This document shows, piece by piece, positions 27,801 through 42,100 of a stretch of 64,000 bases of DNA. The number at the start of each line of letters is the position of its first letter. Within the stretch, counting starts at the first letter, position 1. The stretch is from Ophthalmolycus amberensis (taxonomy: Eukaryota > Chordata > Actinopteri > Perciformes > Zoarcidae): assembly GCA_024529925.1 (NCBI GenBank), contig JAFEUB010000813.1, positions 209,001 to 273,000 of the forward strand, read 5' to 3'. Under the pieces are notes generated by a model. It did not search any database. It was not told the DNA's origin and saw nothing but the letters and a program-made list of their open reading frames with translations. Both the position numbers and the translations under genes were made by a program.

Positions 27801-30800
27801 CTTGGCAAGTACTTTCCACTGTAGACGGATCTTCTTAATTTGTTCCAATACTTTTTCCCAGAGGAAAGCACAAGCAACATTGTTGTCTCAAAAACATGAG
27901 CTCATAAACAGCAAAAACATATGTTTTGTTGACTGTAAACAATATTTAGTTGTCTTTGTGTTTAGTCCAAGCAGCATCAAAGGCTTCTATCAGAATAATT
28001 AACAAAGCTGTAAAACAACAAACCAATGTGGATGTTAAAGCATTCATCAGCGAAGCAGGTCTGCATGCACCGTCAAACAATATGAGTCAATATTTCATCG
28101 TAAAGATCCCATAAAATGCTGTTGTCATTATGTTGTTTTATATCAACTGCAATGCCATGTAGGTCAGTAACTTAATAACTCTATGTCTATAATGTTTGCC
28201 AATAAAAATATAATGGTTAAAGGGGCGTAAGCTGAATCCTAAAGACTAAAGGAGGAGACTAAATCCACAGAGGCCAAAAAATAAATAAACTGGACCCTGA
28301 TTAGGAGGCAATAATAGCTTGTCTCATTAAAATGAGCTAAACCTGCTGATTGTAGGGTTTATATTCAAATGCTACATACTGGCCATGATTTCATTAATTC
28401 TTTAGTGAGTGAGCTAATCAAGACCACTTCCCATGTTTTGAAAAATACAATAATTACGTTTATCCACTGAAACAGAAGCTAATTTAAACGATGTCGCCAT
28501 GAAATGGCTGTACATGAAAAAAAGAGAAAATCCAACAATGGTGGCAATTGTTCTTTTTGACTGAGCAGCGAGCTTCTTACCTTGATGACAGTGGAGGCGA
28601 TCTGGATGTGGTGCAGCTTGTGCAGGGTGCTCTCCCTGTCAATAAAGTAGGAGGCAGCCAGCTGGTGCAGAGCTTCCAGAGTCACAGCTGTGCCATTGGA
28701 TTCGCTCACTTCATACGTCCGACTCAACTTCCGCTTGTCCACAAAGATCATTAACGACTCTTCCCCTATGAATACGCACACAGACACATACGCACACTTC
28801 ATCAATGACTCATCCCCTGCGAACGTAGACACACAAAATGTTCTCAGTGATGTAGTGGTAAATATTAACCCGTTAACACCTGCGAGCGCTCATTATACAG
28901 TCACGTAAGCAGATGAATTGAGCCACAAAATCGAGACGCTCCACGGAACACGTCTTTCAATCCAAACAGAGCCAAAGCCTTAAGAGGACGATGTATTGAC
29001 GAGCAGTGGAGAGAGTGAAAGATCGATAGAAAAATCCTTTTTAACAGCATTAGGTTTTATGGGGAATGTGCTTTTAATTTGGAGGCATTAGAACAAACAT
29101 ACAGTACATTGGGCAAAGATAAAGGTTAGCACTTGCCTCCACCACATTGTGAAGAGAAAATTACCCATTTTAATAACTCACTTTGTCTATTATTGACTCC
29201 TGAAATCTGTCAACAACCATGCGTATCCAATACTAATAAAAGTACAGGTATACGGCAGTGTAATTATCTAAATAATATTGCAACAAGCAAAACAATAGGG
29301 TTATTCCTTTGGAAACAGATTAACTTGCAATATTTGTTCTTGTTTTTTTAATAAATATTTTATAACAAGTAATCAGTTTCTCAATATGTATTAATTTGAA
29401 TAAAATGCTAGATAAAGCACCGTAAAACACTTGCAGATAGAAAAACGACCTATATATATGCCTTAACACTGGCCTAAGGCGAGGTTATATTAGGCCATGC
29501 TTTAACTGATGCACTTTTTTAATTGCAACTCATGATGCACTCGATTGCCTTTCCAATCTATTTTAAATACTGTTGGTATTCATCTCTGCTTTGAGGGTTT
29601 GTGCACAAGAGACAAGGGATGAAAAGAGCCGGCAGAGGAGCTGAGAGAAGATCGTGCAGCAGATAGCCACAGGAGCTTTGCTGCACATCACAGTTGTCTG
29701 GCTAACTTACATCTATTGTTGTGGAGGATCCACTGACATTTCTGTTTAACAACTCCAAACATAGATTCGCCATGTTGAATCAGGGAATATGTGCTTAAAC
29801 AAGCAAAATCAACCCCATAGTCACAGCTGAGACAACACTTAATCAAATATTTAGTCGTTTGAGTACACAACAAAGATCTCTTTTCAAAGATTACTCTCAT
29901 GACAATTCCCCTTCATTTGACAGCTGACAGTCTACAGCCATAAGGATGGACAAGTAGAGAAAGGTACCAATTTAGAACACGGTGGTCCGGACTATGAGCT
30001 GCAACTACATTCAGGATATAAAAGTCCCTTGAGCCCTTTCTACTTTTTTGATGTATATTCATTACATAGTTCTTCTTAAAATGTTATCGCTGCCTTACTG
30101 TGATCTTTCAATGAGTGTTGGACTGGAGAAGTTCAGAGGTCACCAAAGTAAAGATCTCGAGAGTTAAACAATTAATAAATACAGTTTAGTTGCATTTTGT
30201 TTCACTCACTATCGAATTTAGACCCTGGTTCGCCAAATTGCAACACTTGTTAAGTTCCTCAACATGTTTGTTTTGGGTTTGGGCCACATGGGTGCCCTAA
30301 ATCTCACCATTAAACATTTCCTTTTCCCTCGTGTTAAGGCAGGTTAATAAAAGCAAGCATCATTTATTTACCTCCTAGTGTAGCGGAGAGCAGAAAGTGG
30401 GTTCCGTATTTCCTGATAATGTTGTCGGTGATGGCGCTGAGACTGGGCCTCCTGCCCAGCTGCCTAATGGTCTGGTGGAACTCTGGGTCCAGCGGCAAGG
30501 AAAAGCCATTGTTCTCTTGTCTCTCCAGGGCCAAGCTGTTCACCTTCCAGCGGCCAAACTCCCTGCAATGTCACACAAACACATGCTAAGAGGAAGCAAA
30601 GGACACATGTGAATGCTGCATGCGGGTCCAATAGAAATCACACATTATATGGACAATGCAAAGATTAAATGCAATCAAAGTCTATCTGAAACAGTTGTAT
30701 TCTGCTTCTTGAAAAGGAGGAAAATGGGGCACATTGTGGTGATTTAAAGTGGACAAGGCACAGCTTGTGTCCCTCACAAGGAGGCTGTGAAGGATGTTGT

Positions 30801-33800
30801 CTGCAAGCCCTCAAAGGCAATCTTGTGTACCACTTTTTAGAATGTAAATGGGTAACAATCTTTTTATCCGTGCTGCAAAGCAATTCAGACGAGAAGTTAA
30901 ATTGTAGACAAATACTATCGACACAAAAAAACACATACAACTGTCCTTATAGATTCAAACAACTTCATCATAGTGTGTTAAAACATCTTTTCATGGTAAT
31001 TTGTTTATAAAGGGACTTAAACGTGTTGCTGATGAATAGTCCCATTCTATTTCTAGCTCGCAGGATTGTGTTGCACCATAGTGAAAGACATTGTAATTCT
31101 CCAGCGATTTTCAATAATAGCGCAATCTTTTCTCATCTCGAGTCACTATCAGAGACTCCGCGGTTGGACGAGCTATAATCACGGATGGAGTCTTGCTGCT
31201 TTCAGGGCCTCTTTTGGAGTGAACAGGCTTCATCTGAAGTCGTTTGATATTCAGCCTGGCCTTGGAGCATGCCAGCTGCCTTTATCTACCAATTGCAGAC
31301 TGAATGCTGCTGCTTGATGCATAGATTAGCGGCATTGAAATGCAGCTGGTAAAAAAAAACATAGTTCTACCGCTACCTAGCAGGGGAGAAATTGAAGACC
31401 TTTCAATTATTGTTTGCTTGGTGGTTACTTGTCTTTTGGGAAAAGGACCTCACATCTGACAGGAATTTTGAGTTGGACTGTGCTTTGTAAGGCTGCAAAT
31501 AGGTGAGATTAGCATGCAAAAACACACCATGTAGTTCTAAAGACACAAAACATACCCCTTCTCAGAAGAAACGATCAAATACTTTGTTGATTGTATTTGT
31601 AACAACGGTAATCAAGTTATAATGTATTCAGTCAACACTCAACGTGATTATACAAAGATGCAGTCTGGAAGATGTTGAAACAAGGCAGACTGGCAGCCAC
31701 CACCCATCTTAATTTTCTGCAATTTTGGATACCAATTTTACAGTTAATTGGTCAATTCGACAGTTTCCTGTAAACTGAAACAAAGAAATTCCTAACATAA
31801 AACAATACTAAGATGTATGCAGACTTGGAGCAACATTGACCTTCATTTGGAGTTGTGTTTCTGTCAACTGAATGAGTGAAAGTCAAAGTATTAACTTGCC
31901 TTTTAAACTCGTGTTTGGTCTCTACCAACTCCTGAGAAGATATCTCGCTTATTAGTTGCTATTTGCTGCACTTTCTTCACCAGCTAGTTGCTATCTCTGC
32001 AGTTTGCATGATGGGCAGGCAGTGTACAGTGAGTTCATCAGAGCTTGTTTGCTGGAAACAGGACTGATGAGGGCACTACGACCAAACCATACAGTAAATG
32101 TGACGCAAAATAACAACAATGAGCTAAAGGTGTTGAAGTGTGAGTTGCAGTTGGGTAATAATTATCCGTAGGTTGATTGATTAGTTAAGGTTAGATAGGC
32201 ATGGTATATCTTACATCAGGGACATTAAATTGTATTTTTTCATTCACTGGATTAGCCCCCCAAAAAAAGACGTCAGCATTACGTTATCTAAATCACCTCT
32301 TGTAGCATCCTATGCATACAAATCACCATCTAATGTGAATGCAAGATGGCTCTCAAGAACAAAAGTGATATTATAGCTTCAACACAGTTTTTACAGCATA
32401 ATACTGACAACTACTGCATGCTTGAAATGCCTTATATGGTTTCTGAGGAATAAAAATCCTCAAACCATCAAAAATGTCTTCAAACACTGCTTGCACCTTC
32501 TCTTTTGCAAAGGTGCAAATGGGAACTCATGAATTCCCTGATGTCTGTCCCCTCTCAATACATACATAAAACCCCAACACCGTACCGACACACACCAACT
32601 CCCTCATGCAAAGACACTTGGCCACACACATGCATTCACACACCCTGCAGCTGCACACATCTAAACAAAGCTGCCCTTGCTGCAACAACTCTGCTATCGC
32701 CCAGAATATATCCCAGAGCCCCCATGGGTGCGGGCCAGCTGCCAATCAATTTCTCACCAGTAACAATGACCCCCTGAGAAAAATACAAAACTGAAAACAG
32801 CTCATTAAAGCCTGTTTCATGTCTGTGTTTCCCTATAACGAGCGTCCATTAGTGTTTCTATGCGTCCGCTGGGGCCGGCTGAAGAACGGGCGTAGCGGAA
32901 AGACAAAGAGGCAGAACTTGACTGTGATCGACACAAAGCCTCGCTATGCTGCTCGCCGCTGGACATCTATGACCGGTGCCACCGCTAAACTGAAGGATAC
33001 AGCGTCGAAGACTTCAATTCAACCTCAAAATCTGCACGCCACACACATACACACAACAAAAACTGATTTTGTGTTTCATGAAAGACTGCAGGTTTATTTA
33101 AACGTTTACATCTTTAACTCCTCTTAGATGCACACAGACACACACAGGTTTGTTTCGTGCTGCAGCTCCCCCCCCCCCCCACGAGGAGGCTGGAGCGCTG
33201 CAGCAGGAGGTGAGGAGCTACAGGGGCCGCGATCAGAGCGGGGGAGTCATATCCTGCTACCTGTCTGTCACAGCCCAGGTGTCTCAGATCCATCACAGCG
33301 TACAGGCAGCCTGAGGGTGCCGCTTGGTGCCCAACATAACAAATCAACGCGGTGAATAACCTGCTGATGCAGTCGAAACGCGCTGCCGAGCACAGCAACA
33401 GCAGATTGTGTCAGTTCAGAACAGTGTTTGACTGAGCAGGGCTCAGTGAGTGTCTCCTATTGCTGATGTTATCTCTTGAGGCATGTTAACAGGAACATTA
33501 TCGTAAGAAAATGAAATGGTACACACATGGCACATCATGGTGTAGCTTAATAACAAGAGGGCGCACACGCTAAATCAATTTTCAATTTAAAAATGGAAAA
33601 CTGCCATTAAGCTCAAAGGAGCCTTCTGCAGTGCAGTTAAAAGATCACGACTATAGAATACAAGCAGCACGGTTATTCCTTTCATTTATTTTATTTTTAT
33701 TTTTTTTTCGAAGCACCAAGTAAAGTTCAATCTGAATTTTATACTGGAACTGTATTAAATGTGATATTGTATACCGAAGGAACAATCACAGTGGCACTGG

Positions 33801-36800
33801 CCCACATACACTATTAGCTCAGCCTCAATGTCATTATTCTTCGTGAAAAATACCCAAGGGTGTGTCTATATGAAGGCCTTCTGCCGGGTGAAATCCTGAC
33901 CCTTTTGGTTAATAAAAAGCCTGTAAGCTATGTTAAGACCTGCTTCATAATTCTGTTAAATGACTGACACCACACATGGCCACACCACAGCCTTTAAACT
34001 TCAGGCAAAAAAAGAAGCTTAATTAGGTTATGTGTAACAATACACGTATTCGTATTGAACCGTTTGGTACGAGGCTTCAGGTTCGGTACGCATTATGAAC
34101 CCAACAATACGTTTGAATAATACCATTGCATTTGGAAAATGCAGAAGCTTAAATTATGGGAAATATAATGTGCTCAACAAGGCAAACCAAAAGACGTAAC
34201 AGACAACGTGCTGTCTGACACTCCCACCACGGAAGAAAAACATTCTACTCTGGTGAGGCACTTGTGTTCTGGGAGAGGCACGCTATGCTAAACTATCTTA
34301 CCAGGAAAACCAACAGCAGCACTCACACTACAAACTCTCCCCGCAGCATTTAGGTAGCTGTTCCCTACCGATTCAAACAGGGCTAAAGCAAACGCCACGG
34401 CGAATGGTATATTTATAACCACAGATATGAGACCCTACTCTGGAGTGGAAAACGCAGGCTGTATGAACATGCTTCATGCTATTGAGCCCCGTGACACTAC
34501 TCCTTCACCAGCCCATTTCACCAGACCATAATTCCTGCTTTGTAAAAGAAAACAAAAGCCCAAACGGAGAATCAAATGTCCCAAGCACCCGCTGTTCCTC
34601 GGAAAACAGATGGCCGGACGTCACGGAGTACACAGAGCTACCTGACTCTAACGACACATTACCTCACTACTGAATGGGAGATGAAGAGCCATGTTCTTCA
34701 GACACGCCCCCTTGAGACTCTCACCAGCGAGGATTTGGTGTTTCTGCATTTTTTTGCTGTATTGAAAACGTACCGAACCGTGGCACCACTGAACCGAACC
34801 GCGGATTTTGTGAACCGTTACACCCCTAGTTATGTCACATGTAACTGGCATCGTGTGAGGAACTCAAGTAATTGATGCATAACCCGAACCTCTGTAACAC
34901 GGAAAATGAGATTGCACAGAACACTGACACCTACTGAAACTGTCTCAAATGAAATTGTGTGAGGTAACAATGTAACAGTTTTTCCTCTACGGGTTGCATA
35001 TGTGCACACATTTTCCTAACCTGCAACTAGATTATTTTTTATATATACGATATATACATATCATTTCGGGTTAAAATACCTCTTTGGCTGCACGTTATTT
35101 AGTCTCGCATGAATGACCTCAATGACTTCTCTGTTGCTGGTGTCTCAGTCAGGCTCGTTTCACGGGAGCTGTATTTAACATTCAGAGCGTTAATATAGCA
35201 GGCATTTGAACACCTCTTAAGAACATTGGAATGTCTCAGAGAAAGAACATGAGGGGAAAAAAAAACAGATACTCTAATTGTCTTTGCAGGTGTTCAGAGT
35301 AGTTTGCATGTATACACTGTTTCGAGCAGCAAGCTGATTACCTCTGAGGGCATTTTACTTCCATCTCTCATTTCCTTGCTGCTTTACTCCGGTATTGTAT
35401 GTTGACTTTACACCAGTTAGGTCCAGTCCATTGCTTTAAATACCAAAACTCTGGATTCAAACCGTGATTTACAAAGCAAATGCATAATATTTACATAATG
35501 GAAGAACTGCGGCATTGTTTTACTTATATTCTGATGTAATTACTTCACATTTCTGTTGAGCCAGTATCAGTTAGTTTTTTTAAGGGGGAGGAAGTAAATT
35601 AAATCACTTGAGTGACTCAAATTTCATCTCTGACTTCATGCAGTATTGAGCTTTTATTTAAATAACATCTTTGAATTGCATTGCCCATAAGATTTATAAA
35701 AACAGACTGTTTAGGCACTGCTCATTTGTTTCGCTGCAGTTAGTTTTAGACAGGTAACATAATTGCTGGTCAGATTATGCTCACTGGCAACTTTTTCCCA
35801 CAGAAGAAAATGTCAAGTGTTTTTAGAAATCGGAGAAATTTAACACTGGTTTCTCATCTTGAGTCCCACATGACATTATAGCAACCAAAGCACTTAATGT
35901 TACTGTGAGGAACTTTTAAGTGGTTATGAAACAGTTTCAATACAATAACAATGCATCTATATGATCTACAAAAGTAAACGAGACCATAAAGGAAGAGATT
36001 GGCTTTCTATATAGTTATGCTTGTCATTATTGCCACTGTGCAAAATAAGAAGAAAGAATGCAGGTTCAACAAAGTCCTTCAACCTAAACTCCAGTGGGGC
36101 CTCCAGCAGTGATCAGCCCACCGCGGACAGACCCAGGGCCGGCTTCCCTGCCGCGGCTCCTCCTTCAGCCAGCAGCAGAGCTTTGCTACGCTGCTCCGCC
36201 GGTTCGGCAGGGAGCCAACACCGACACCGCGCTGCTGGAGACCCAGGCCACATTGGGAAGGGAGGCATGGGAGAACCAGGACTGCACTGGGGCAGATAGT
36301 CAGACCCCTGCTGCAGTAAAATGAGAGGTTGGCCCAATACCTTACGGACTCACGGACTTTGAGGCGCGCTCCCGTGAAGTCCGTGAGGGTTCAGGGTTTG
36401 AGGCTTTAGGGGGGGACATTGGGATTGGGCCATTTTCAAAACAGAATCTGGTGCTATTGGCTATTAACCATATTTGTCCACAGGGACCAAAATAAACTGT
36501 ATTTATGTATGTATTACCTCACTGTTGACTTTTTCAATATTTAAGGACCTCAGTGTTTCTCTAATTCTAACCTAGTGCTGTGAGTACCAAAACAACTACT
36601 ATAAATATAAATATAGACAAACTAGTACCAGATATGTTAAGAATCAACATTTTGTAACTTGCCAGATATGTTAATAGACAATATTCCCAAGATGCATATC
36701 CGGGCAGCATAATATTTTTTTAAAGTAGTAGTAGTTCAACATAATTTCCAGGAGATACCCTGGAACATCTATAATCAGCTGCTACAAAATACTTTTGTTT

Positions 36801-37063
36801 TTATCATTTCGACAAATGCATGTTTCAAACTGATTAAAGGTCTGGATTGACGACATTCAGTTATTCAAGAGAAAACAGGGAAAGAGGCAAAAGACTGGCA
36901 TCTGATGAAAGAGAATCAGGTGTATTGTAAATGGATCGCATAGTTTTTGTGTGGATGCACAAATATTGGTGAATCCCCCCCCCCCCCCCCCCAAAAAAAA
37001 TAATCTAGCCTGCCTTACCATGATAGACAAACATTTGCTTACCATCAACAAGGCCTCAGCAAG

Positions 37064-37146
<83 letters not shown>

Positions 37147-39124
37147 TTGGGTTACCCCAGATACCAAAATAACCCGTTGTGCAAAACAGTTGGTTGATGT
37201 AGACTCAATGTTATTTCAAGGACCTCCCCAAAGAGAATTGTGCAAAATGAGAGAAAAGTCCTTCATGCTTCATTTAGGAAAATACAGCAAATTATATATA
37301 TTTTGGAAGACCTTGCAAGCAAACTTTTTTTCTTTTCTTGCTTTAATCAGATGTGACATTGATCTTTCTAAATATGCACGTGCCATTAGCAACGTAAACA
37401 TTATTTTAGAAATTAACAATAACATCAAAATATATTCCACACATGTCTGCATTTTGCCTGAAAGTCACCTTCATAGTGGAATACATGAACTTTGTTAATT
37501 GAGCTTCTGATGATAAAGAGGAGAGCTGGAGACCCAAATGGAAGTAAGATGGGGGGGAGAAAAGATGGAGAGACTTGTGTCTTTTACAAATTTCCCCCTG
37601 GGGATGAATAAAGTATACATCTATCTATCTATCTTTTAGTAATCCACCCACGGAGGAGACCAACAGGGAACGAAAGCGAGATCAAGACGAGGGAAGAGAG
37701 TGTAATGATGTACTTAATAGCTGCTGGTTGTGAACGCTTCACGAAATTGCCACCAACAGTTTTTCCAACAACATCAAACAAACATCAGACCATTAATTTG
37801 AGAAAACCCTATTAAACCAGCCGAGAGCTCCTTTAAACAAGACAGCAAACTGTTTCATGCTCATTTTGTTTTTTTCCTGCCTTTGATGCTTCTTAGTGTT
37901 ACCCAACTATGCATTTCAAATCATCTTTAACTACCAAAGACTGCATGTGACCGTCGCCACGGACATTATAAAATGCCACTAGAGGATCAGGATGAAACTC
38001 CCCTGGTTGCTGAGTGCTGCTATAATGATTTTCTTTAGCTTTGGACAGAGTTATTTTCGTCGTTAAGCCCTGCTTCCAATCTTTATGTTAAGTTGATTGA
38101 TTGTTTGAATTAAAAAACTATAAAAAAAAAAAGCCAAAGCTATATATTTCTCAGCAAGAAAATAAATAAACATATTTCCCAAAAAGCCCAAGTATTTATT
38201 TAAAGGATAGGCTTGACTGTAGGAGGTGGGGAGCATTAACAGACATTATCAGCGACTATCAGCTTATTAATAGATGTTGGTTATGGTTTATCCCCAATAT
38301 GAATACAAGAAGACGACGCCCACCTCCAGTGGTCGCAGTAATTGTGAGGCGAGTACAGGAGGAAGTCAGGTGACAAAGCGAGGAGATTGGGCGCGTCAAA
38401 CAAACACAGGACTTTCTCCCAGGAGACCAACTTTCATGTCCTGTGCGAAACCATAATTCAACATGTTGGTTTTATTTTCTTTTTTTATGTACGCAATTTA
38501 GGTAATGTAACAAATGTACACCATTCATGCTTTACCATCATTAATCTACCAGATGAGCAACAATCACATGTGCAGAGGGGTACACAGTGGCCATAATAAC
38601 CTCACACTTCTCATTAATTGCTGCTCGCTGCATCAGCCCTCTCCACCGCCTCAAGCTCCTCCTCCGTATACATTATGTGTGTGTGTGTGTGTATGGTGAG
38701 AAAAAACATCCTTGTTACTCTGATTCTTTGGCACCAAACGGTATAACTATTTGCTATGAATGGTTCCTTGACTTGAATGTGTTCGACTGAACTGATGACT
38801 GGTGTTTATTTCCAAACCAAAACCATTTTGAAATACTTTACATCATTTTAAATGAACTCTTTATATACAATGGTGGCTCTCCCTTTTTTTCCTTTTGCAT
38901 GTTAGCAGAGCTTCAACAATTGGAAAACAACTGCATGCAATTTTACCATATTTTAGGATACAGAGGCAATCCAAACTCAAGCCGGTTCTGTGAAACAGTG
39001 TGCAGCGCGAAAAAAATACAGCTAAAATGTTGCAGGAGGGTGAGTTTAGTTAAAAAGGCAATTGCTTTATTGATTTGTAGCTGCTATGAATATCACAGCA
39101 GCTCTGATAACCGAAAGCAAGGGC

Positions 39125-39161
<37 letters not shown>

Positions 39162-42100
39162 ATTTACAGGAGGGTTTGCTGACATGAGGACTGCTGATCC
39201 CTTTTGTACTGTTATTTGTCATAACACTGTTGACAAGAGACTACTCTTCACACAGAAAACAAGGACTGCCTGGAATCACATTGTGTACATAATGAGGCAT
39301 GCACATACTGTTAATACACACTGTGCATACACACTCATCCTCATAAACACACAAACAAACAGAACAGAGGCTAGAAGAGCCACCAGCTACGCTAAATCCT
39401 GCTGTCGCTTTCTGTCAATGACATGCCTGCATGGGCTTTTTAAAATGATAATCACTGTAGCTGCAAACAAAGTGTCACCACTTATGTGCATGAGCTCTAT
39501 CTTTCTATTACACACTTAGTTGTGTCACACTTTAACAGTTGATATGCTTTGACATGTTTTTTTTATTTGGTCTTATAAAGACAGTTATGATCCCATTTTG
39601 CAATGTTATCATTCTTTGTTAAGCTGCATGTGCGTGAGAATCACGGCACATGCTTGGACCACAATGTTGCTTTGCATAATGACATTTAAAATAGTTTGGA
39701 TAGTACTTTTAACATTTGCTTTCTGATTCTAATGAAATATATCATAACACACACGAAGTGATGATCAAAAGCATGGAGATGGTGTTTGGAGCTTGAAGGT
39801 TTATATGACTTTGTTGCAAAGGCGTCATGAAATGTCTCTATGTCTTTATATCTTTGTGAAGACATAACAAAACACGATAAACTGTGCTATGAAGAGTCTT
39901 TATTTCAGACCAAATTCTACTTTTTTGATGTAAAAATCTTGCTGAACTATATGAGTAGTTCTCCAGGGGACAAAACAACCTACACCAATGATGACAGCTC
40001 ACGCCATCTGTATAAAAATAAAGCTGTTTGGCATGCAGAGGCTCTTTTTCATAGAAGCTGCTTCTATGACCTCTGGCCCTGATAACTCCCCCATCACACA
40101 CTTGTCAGAAGCCATAAGCTCCGCGCTTGGTGATGTCCTCGTCACTGCCATCGCTGCTGGTGAATCGGAGGCTGCTCTGCTTCTGTCCCGGAGACACATT
40201 CAACCTCTGAGTGGAGGACGATGGACTTGTCTCCACCACAACTCCGTCATTGAACGAGGCATTCATGCATGAGAGAAAACTGCAGTTCGATGAAAAGCTG
40301 GCTCTCGGGATGCACTTCTGCTCTCTCTGGGTCTGTTTTGCCGTGTGTTTGCAATCAATCTTCACCCTAATAATTTCCAGAGACTAATATATTGATTCTA
40401 AACTAACAAAACCATCGCACTGAGGATCAACTCCCATCTACCTTCAACAGCATTCCACATTGTGCACAACAAGGTCAGATTGGATTTGGTTACGCGGGGC
40501 AGAGGGAAAGTGCTGGAATGTGATGTGCATTTAAAAAAACACAGCGCCAACAATAAATGAAGTGTGAAATGAACCTGCATCAGCTAATTGTTTATGGTAA
40601 TTATACCAAGGCAGAATAGTCAAACAGTTCGATTTTATTTACCTTTTTGTACTTGCCCAGAAATCTAATTATCCCCAAATTGCTTGAAATAAGTGCAAAG
40701 TTCGCCAGTTCACCTGTCAGGAAGAGTTACTGTAGCAGCCACAATGTTGCGTGCATTGCCGCGGACACATGCGCCACTTTCCCAGGAAGTCGTTTCCACC
40801 GCATCAATTAGTTTCGCTGCTAGGTTCTCAGCTGTGTGTCTGCCTGGCATACTTTGTCAGGGCTTCCATGTATTGCAAGCCCGGCTTGACATTAGCGAGT
40901 GTCCGGGCGAGAGAGAGAGAGCGAGAGAGAGCACGTGCGTGACAAGTATGAGGTTATCGGTAATGTTTTGCCGTGAACGTAGCGTCGGTAAACATTATTT
41001 TGTCGGTGGATAAATGCTACAACTCCTCAAGGCCCAAGCCAAGTTCTGGTGTCTTGCTTGCCACCTGCAGATTAAAGTGAATGGTGTTAGCCCACGAAGT
41101 TAGGAAAATCTTGGGCTCAAATCGAGTAGTTTTGCCCCGTTTGAAAAAAAATCTTTTGATATTCTTTTTTTTAAAACTGTTACTGTAACTGATCGTCAAA
41201 ATTCTTGTTGACGATTAACTATTTAACGGTTAATTACGAACATCCGTAGTGGCACCCAGAGTCCACAGTCCATGACCCGTTCTCTCGTGACACAAAAAAT
41301 GAAGGCAAACTTTCCAACAAGTCCTCCAAAGTAAACAATGAACTTGCTTTATCGTTGCCTTTCAAAAGGGATATATTGATCTGGCATCCCGGTTGTCAGA
41401 ACCTTACAAAACCATCACAAAGTGGCTGATGTGAAAGTTTGCTTTGTTTAGTCACAAACACTACTTGGTTGAGTTTAGGGAAATATGAGGGTGATGGTTT
41501 AAAGAAGACAATGTTGACTTTTTTTGACCTCTTTGATATGAGGTTGTGATGTGCTTTATCACACCTCGCATCCAAGAGTAACATTCTCAAGGATGCTTTT
41601 GGTCTGTGCATTACCTCCGCCAATTAGCATACCATCATTCTGCATGGAGAGATCTAAAAGTATATCCATGAAGTCACTCCCCTCTAGAAATGTTTCATGA
41701 AAACATTGATCTGTCCCTTTTGATTTGACAACACATGGGATGCGCTGGTGAGCAGGCAGTGTCAGACTTCCTCTACATTTGGTGACCGATTTTAGCATTT
41801 TATAATTTGGATTATTTTTATCCTTCCGAGAGAAAAACGCCATCGATTAACCAGTGGACTAGTAACAGCAGGATGCCGCCGGGGATAGGATGGAGAGCTC
41901 GGCTTTGCTAATGCAGCCTCGGGCCTCGCTGTCTCAGCTGTTAGCGGTGGACCCACAGCGGGACCCCGGTGGCGTGCGGCAGCCAACGTGATGCTGCAAT
42001 TCGCTCACCCGGGAGTCGGGACTGGATCCCGGTATGGCCGACGGACTGCAGCACACCAGTCAACCCCCCTTGGACTGACAGGCTTCTAGTGACACATCAC

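Larger units (their letters stand above)
14152..28580 (-). other. brinp intron 3 (14.4 kb)
   Basis: Long intron with GT/AG ends. It contains a perfect 24-bp palindrome (14669-14692), a dispersed repeat broken by an AT satellite (15480-15935), LINE-like sequence (16005-16185), a (CGGA)n-containing dispersed repeat (19920-20150) and a DNA-transposon-like scrap (21622-21700). The rest is AT-rich and I see no gene in it. Confidence 0.85.

Noticed and set aside
34576..34875. 99-codon frame
   Set aside because: It lies across the end of the hAT-like element and has no protein motif.
36951..37498. Frames encoding Cys-Val repeats
   Set aside because: Translation of the (GT)n microsatellite.
41192..41215. 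Short inverted pair ATCGTCAA / TTGACGAT
   Set aside because: Only 8-bp arms. It may be a transposon scrap, but I could not find ends or a target duplication.
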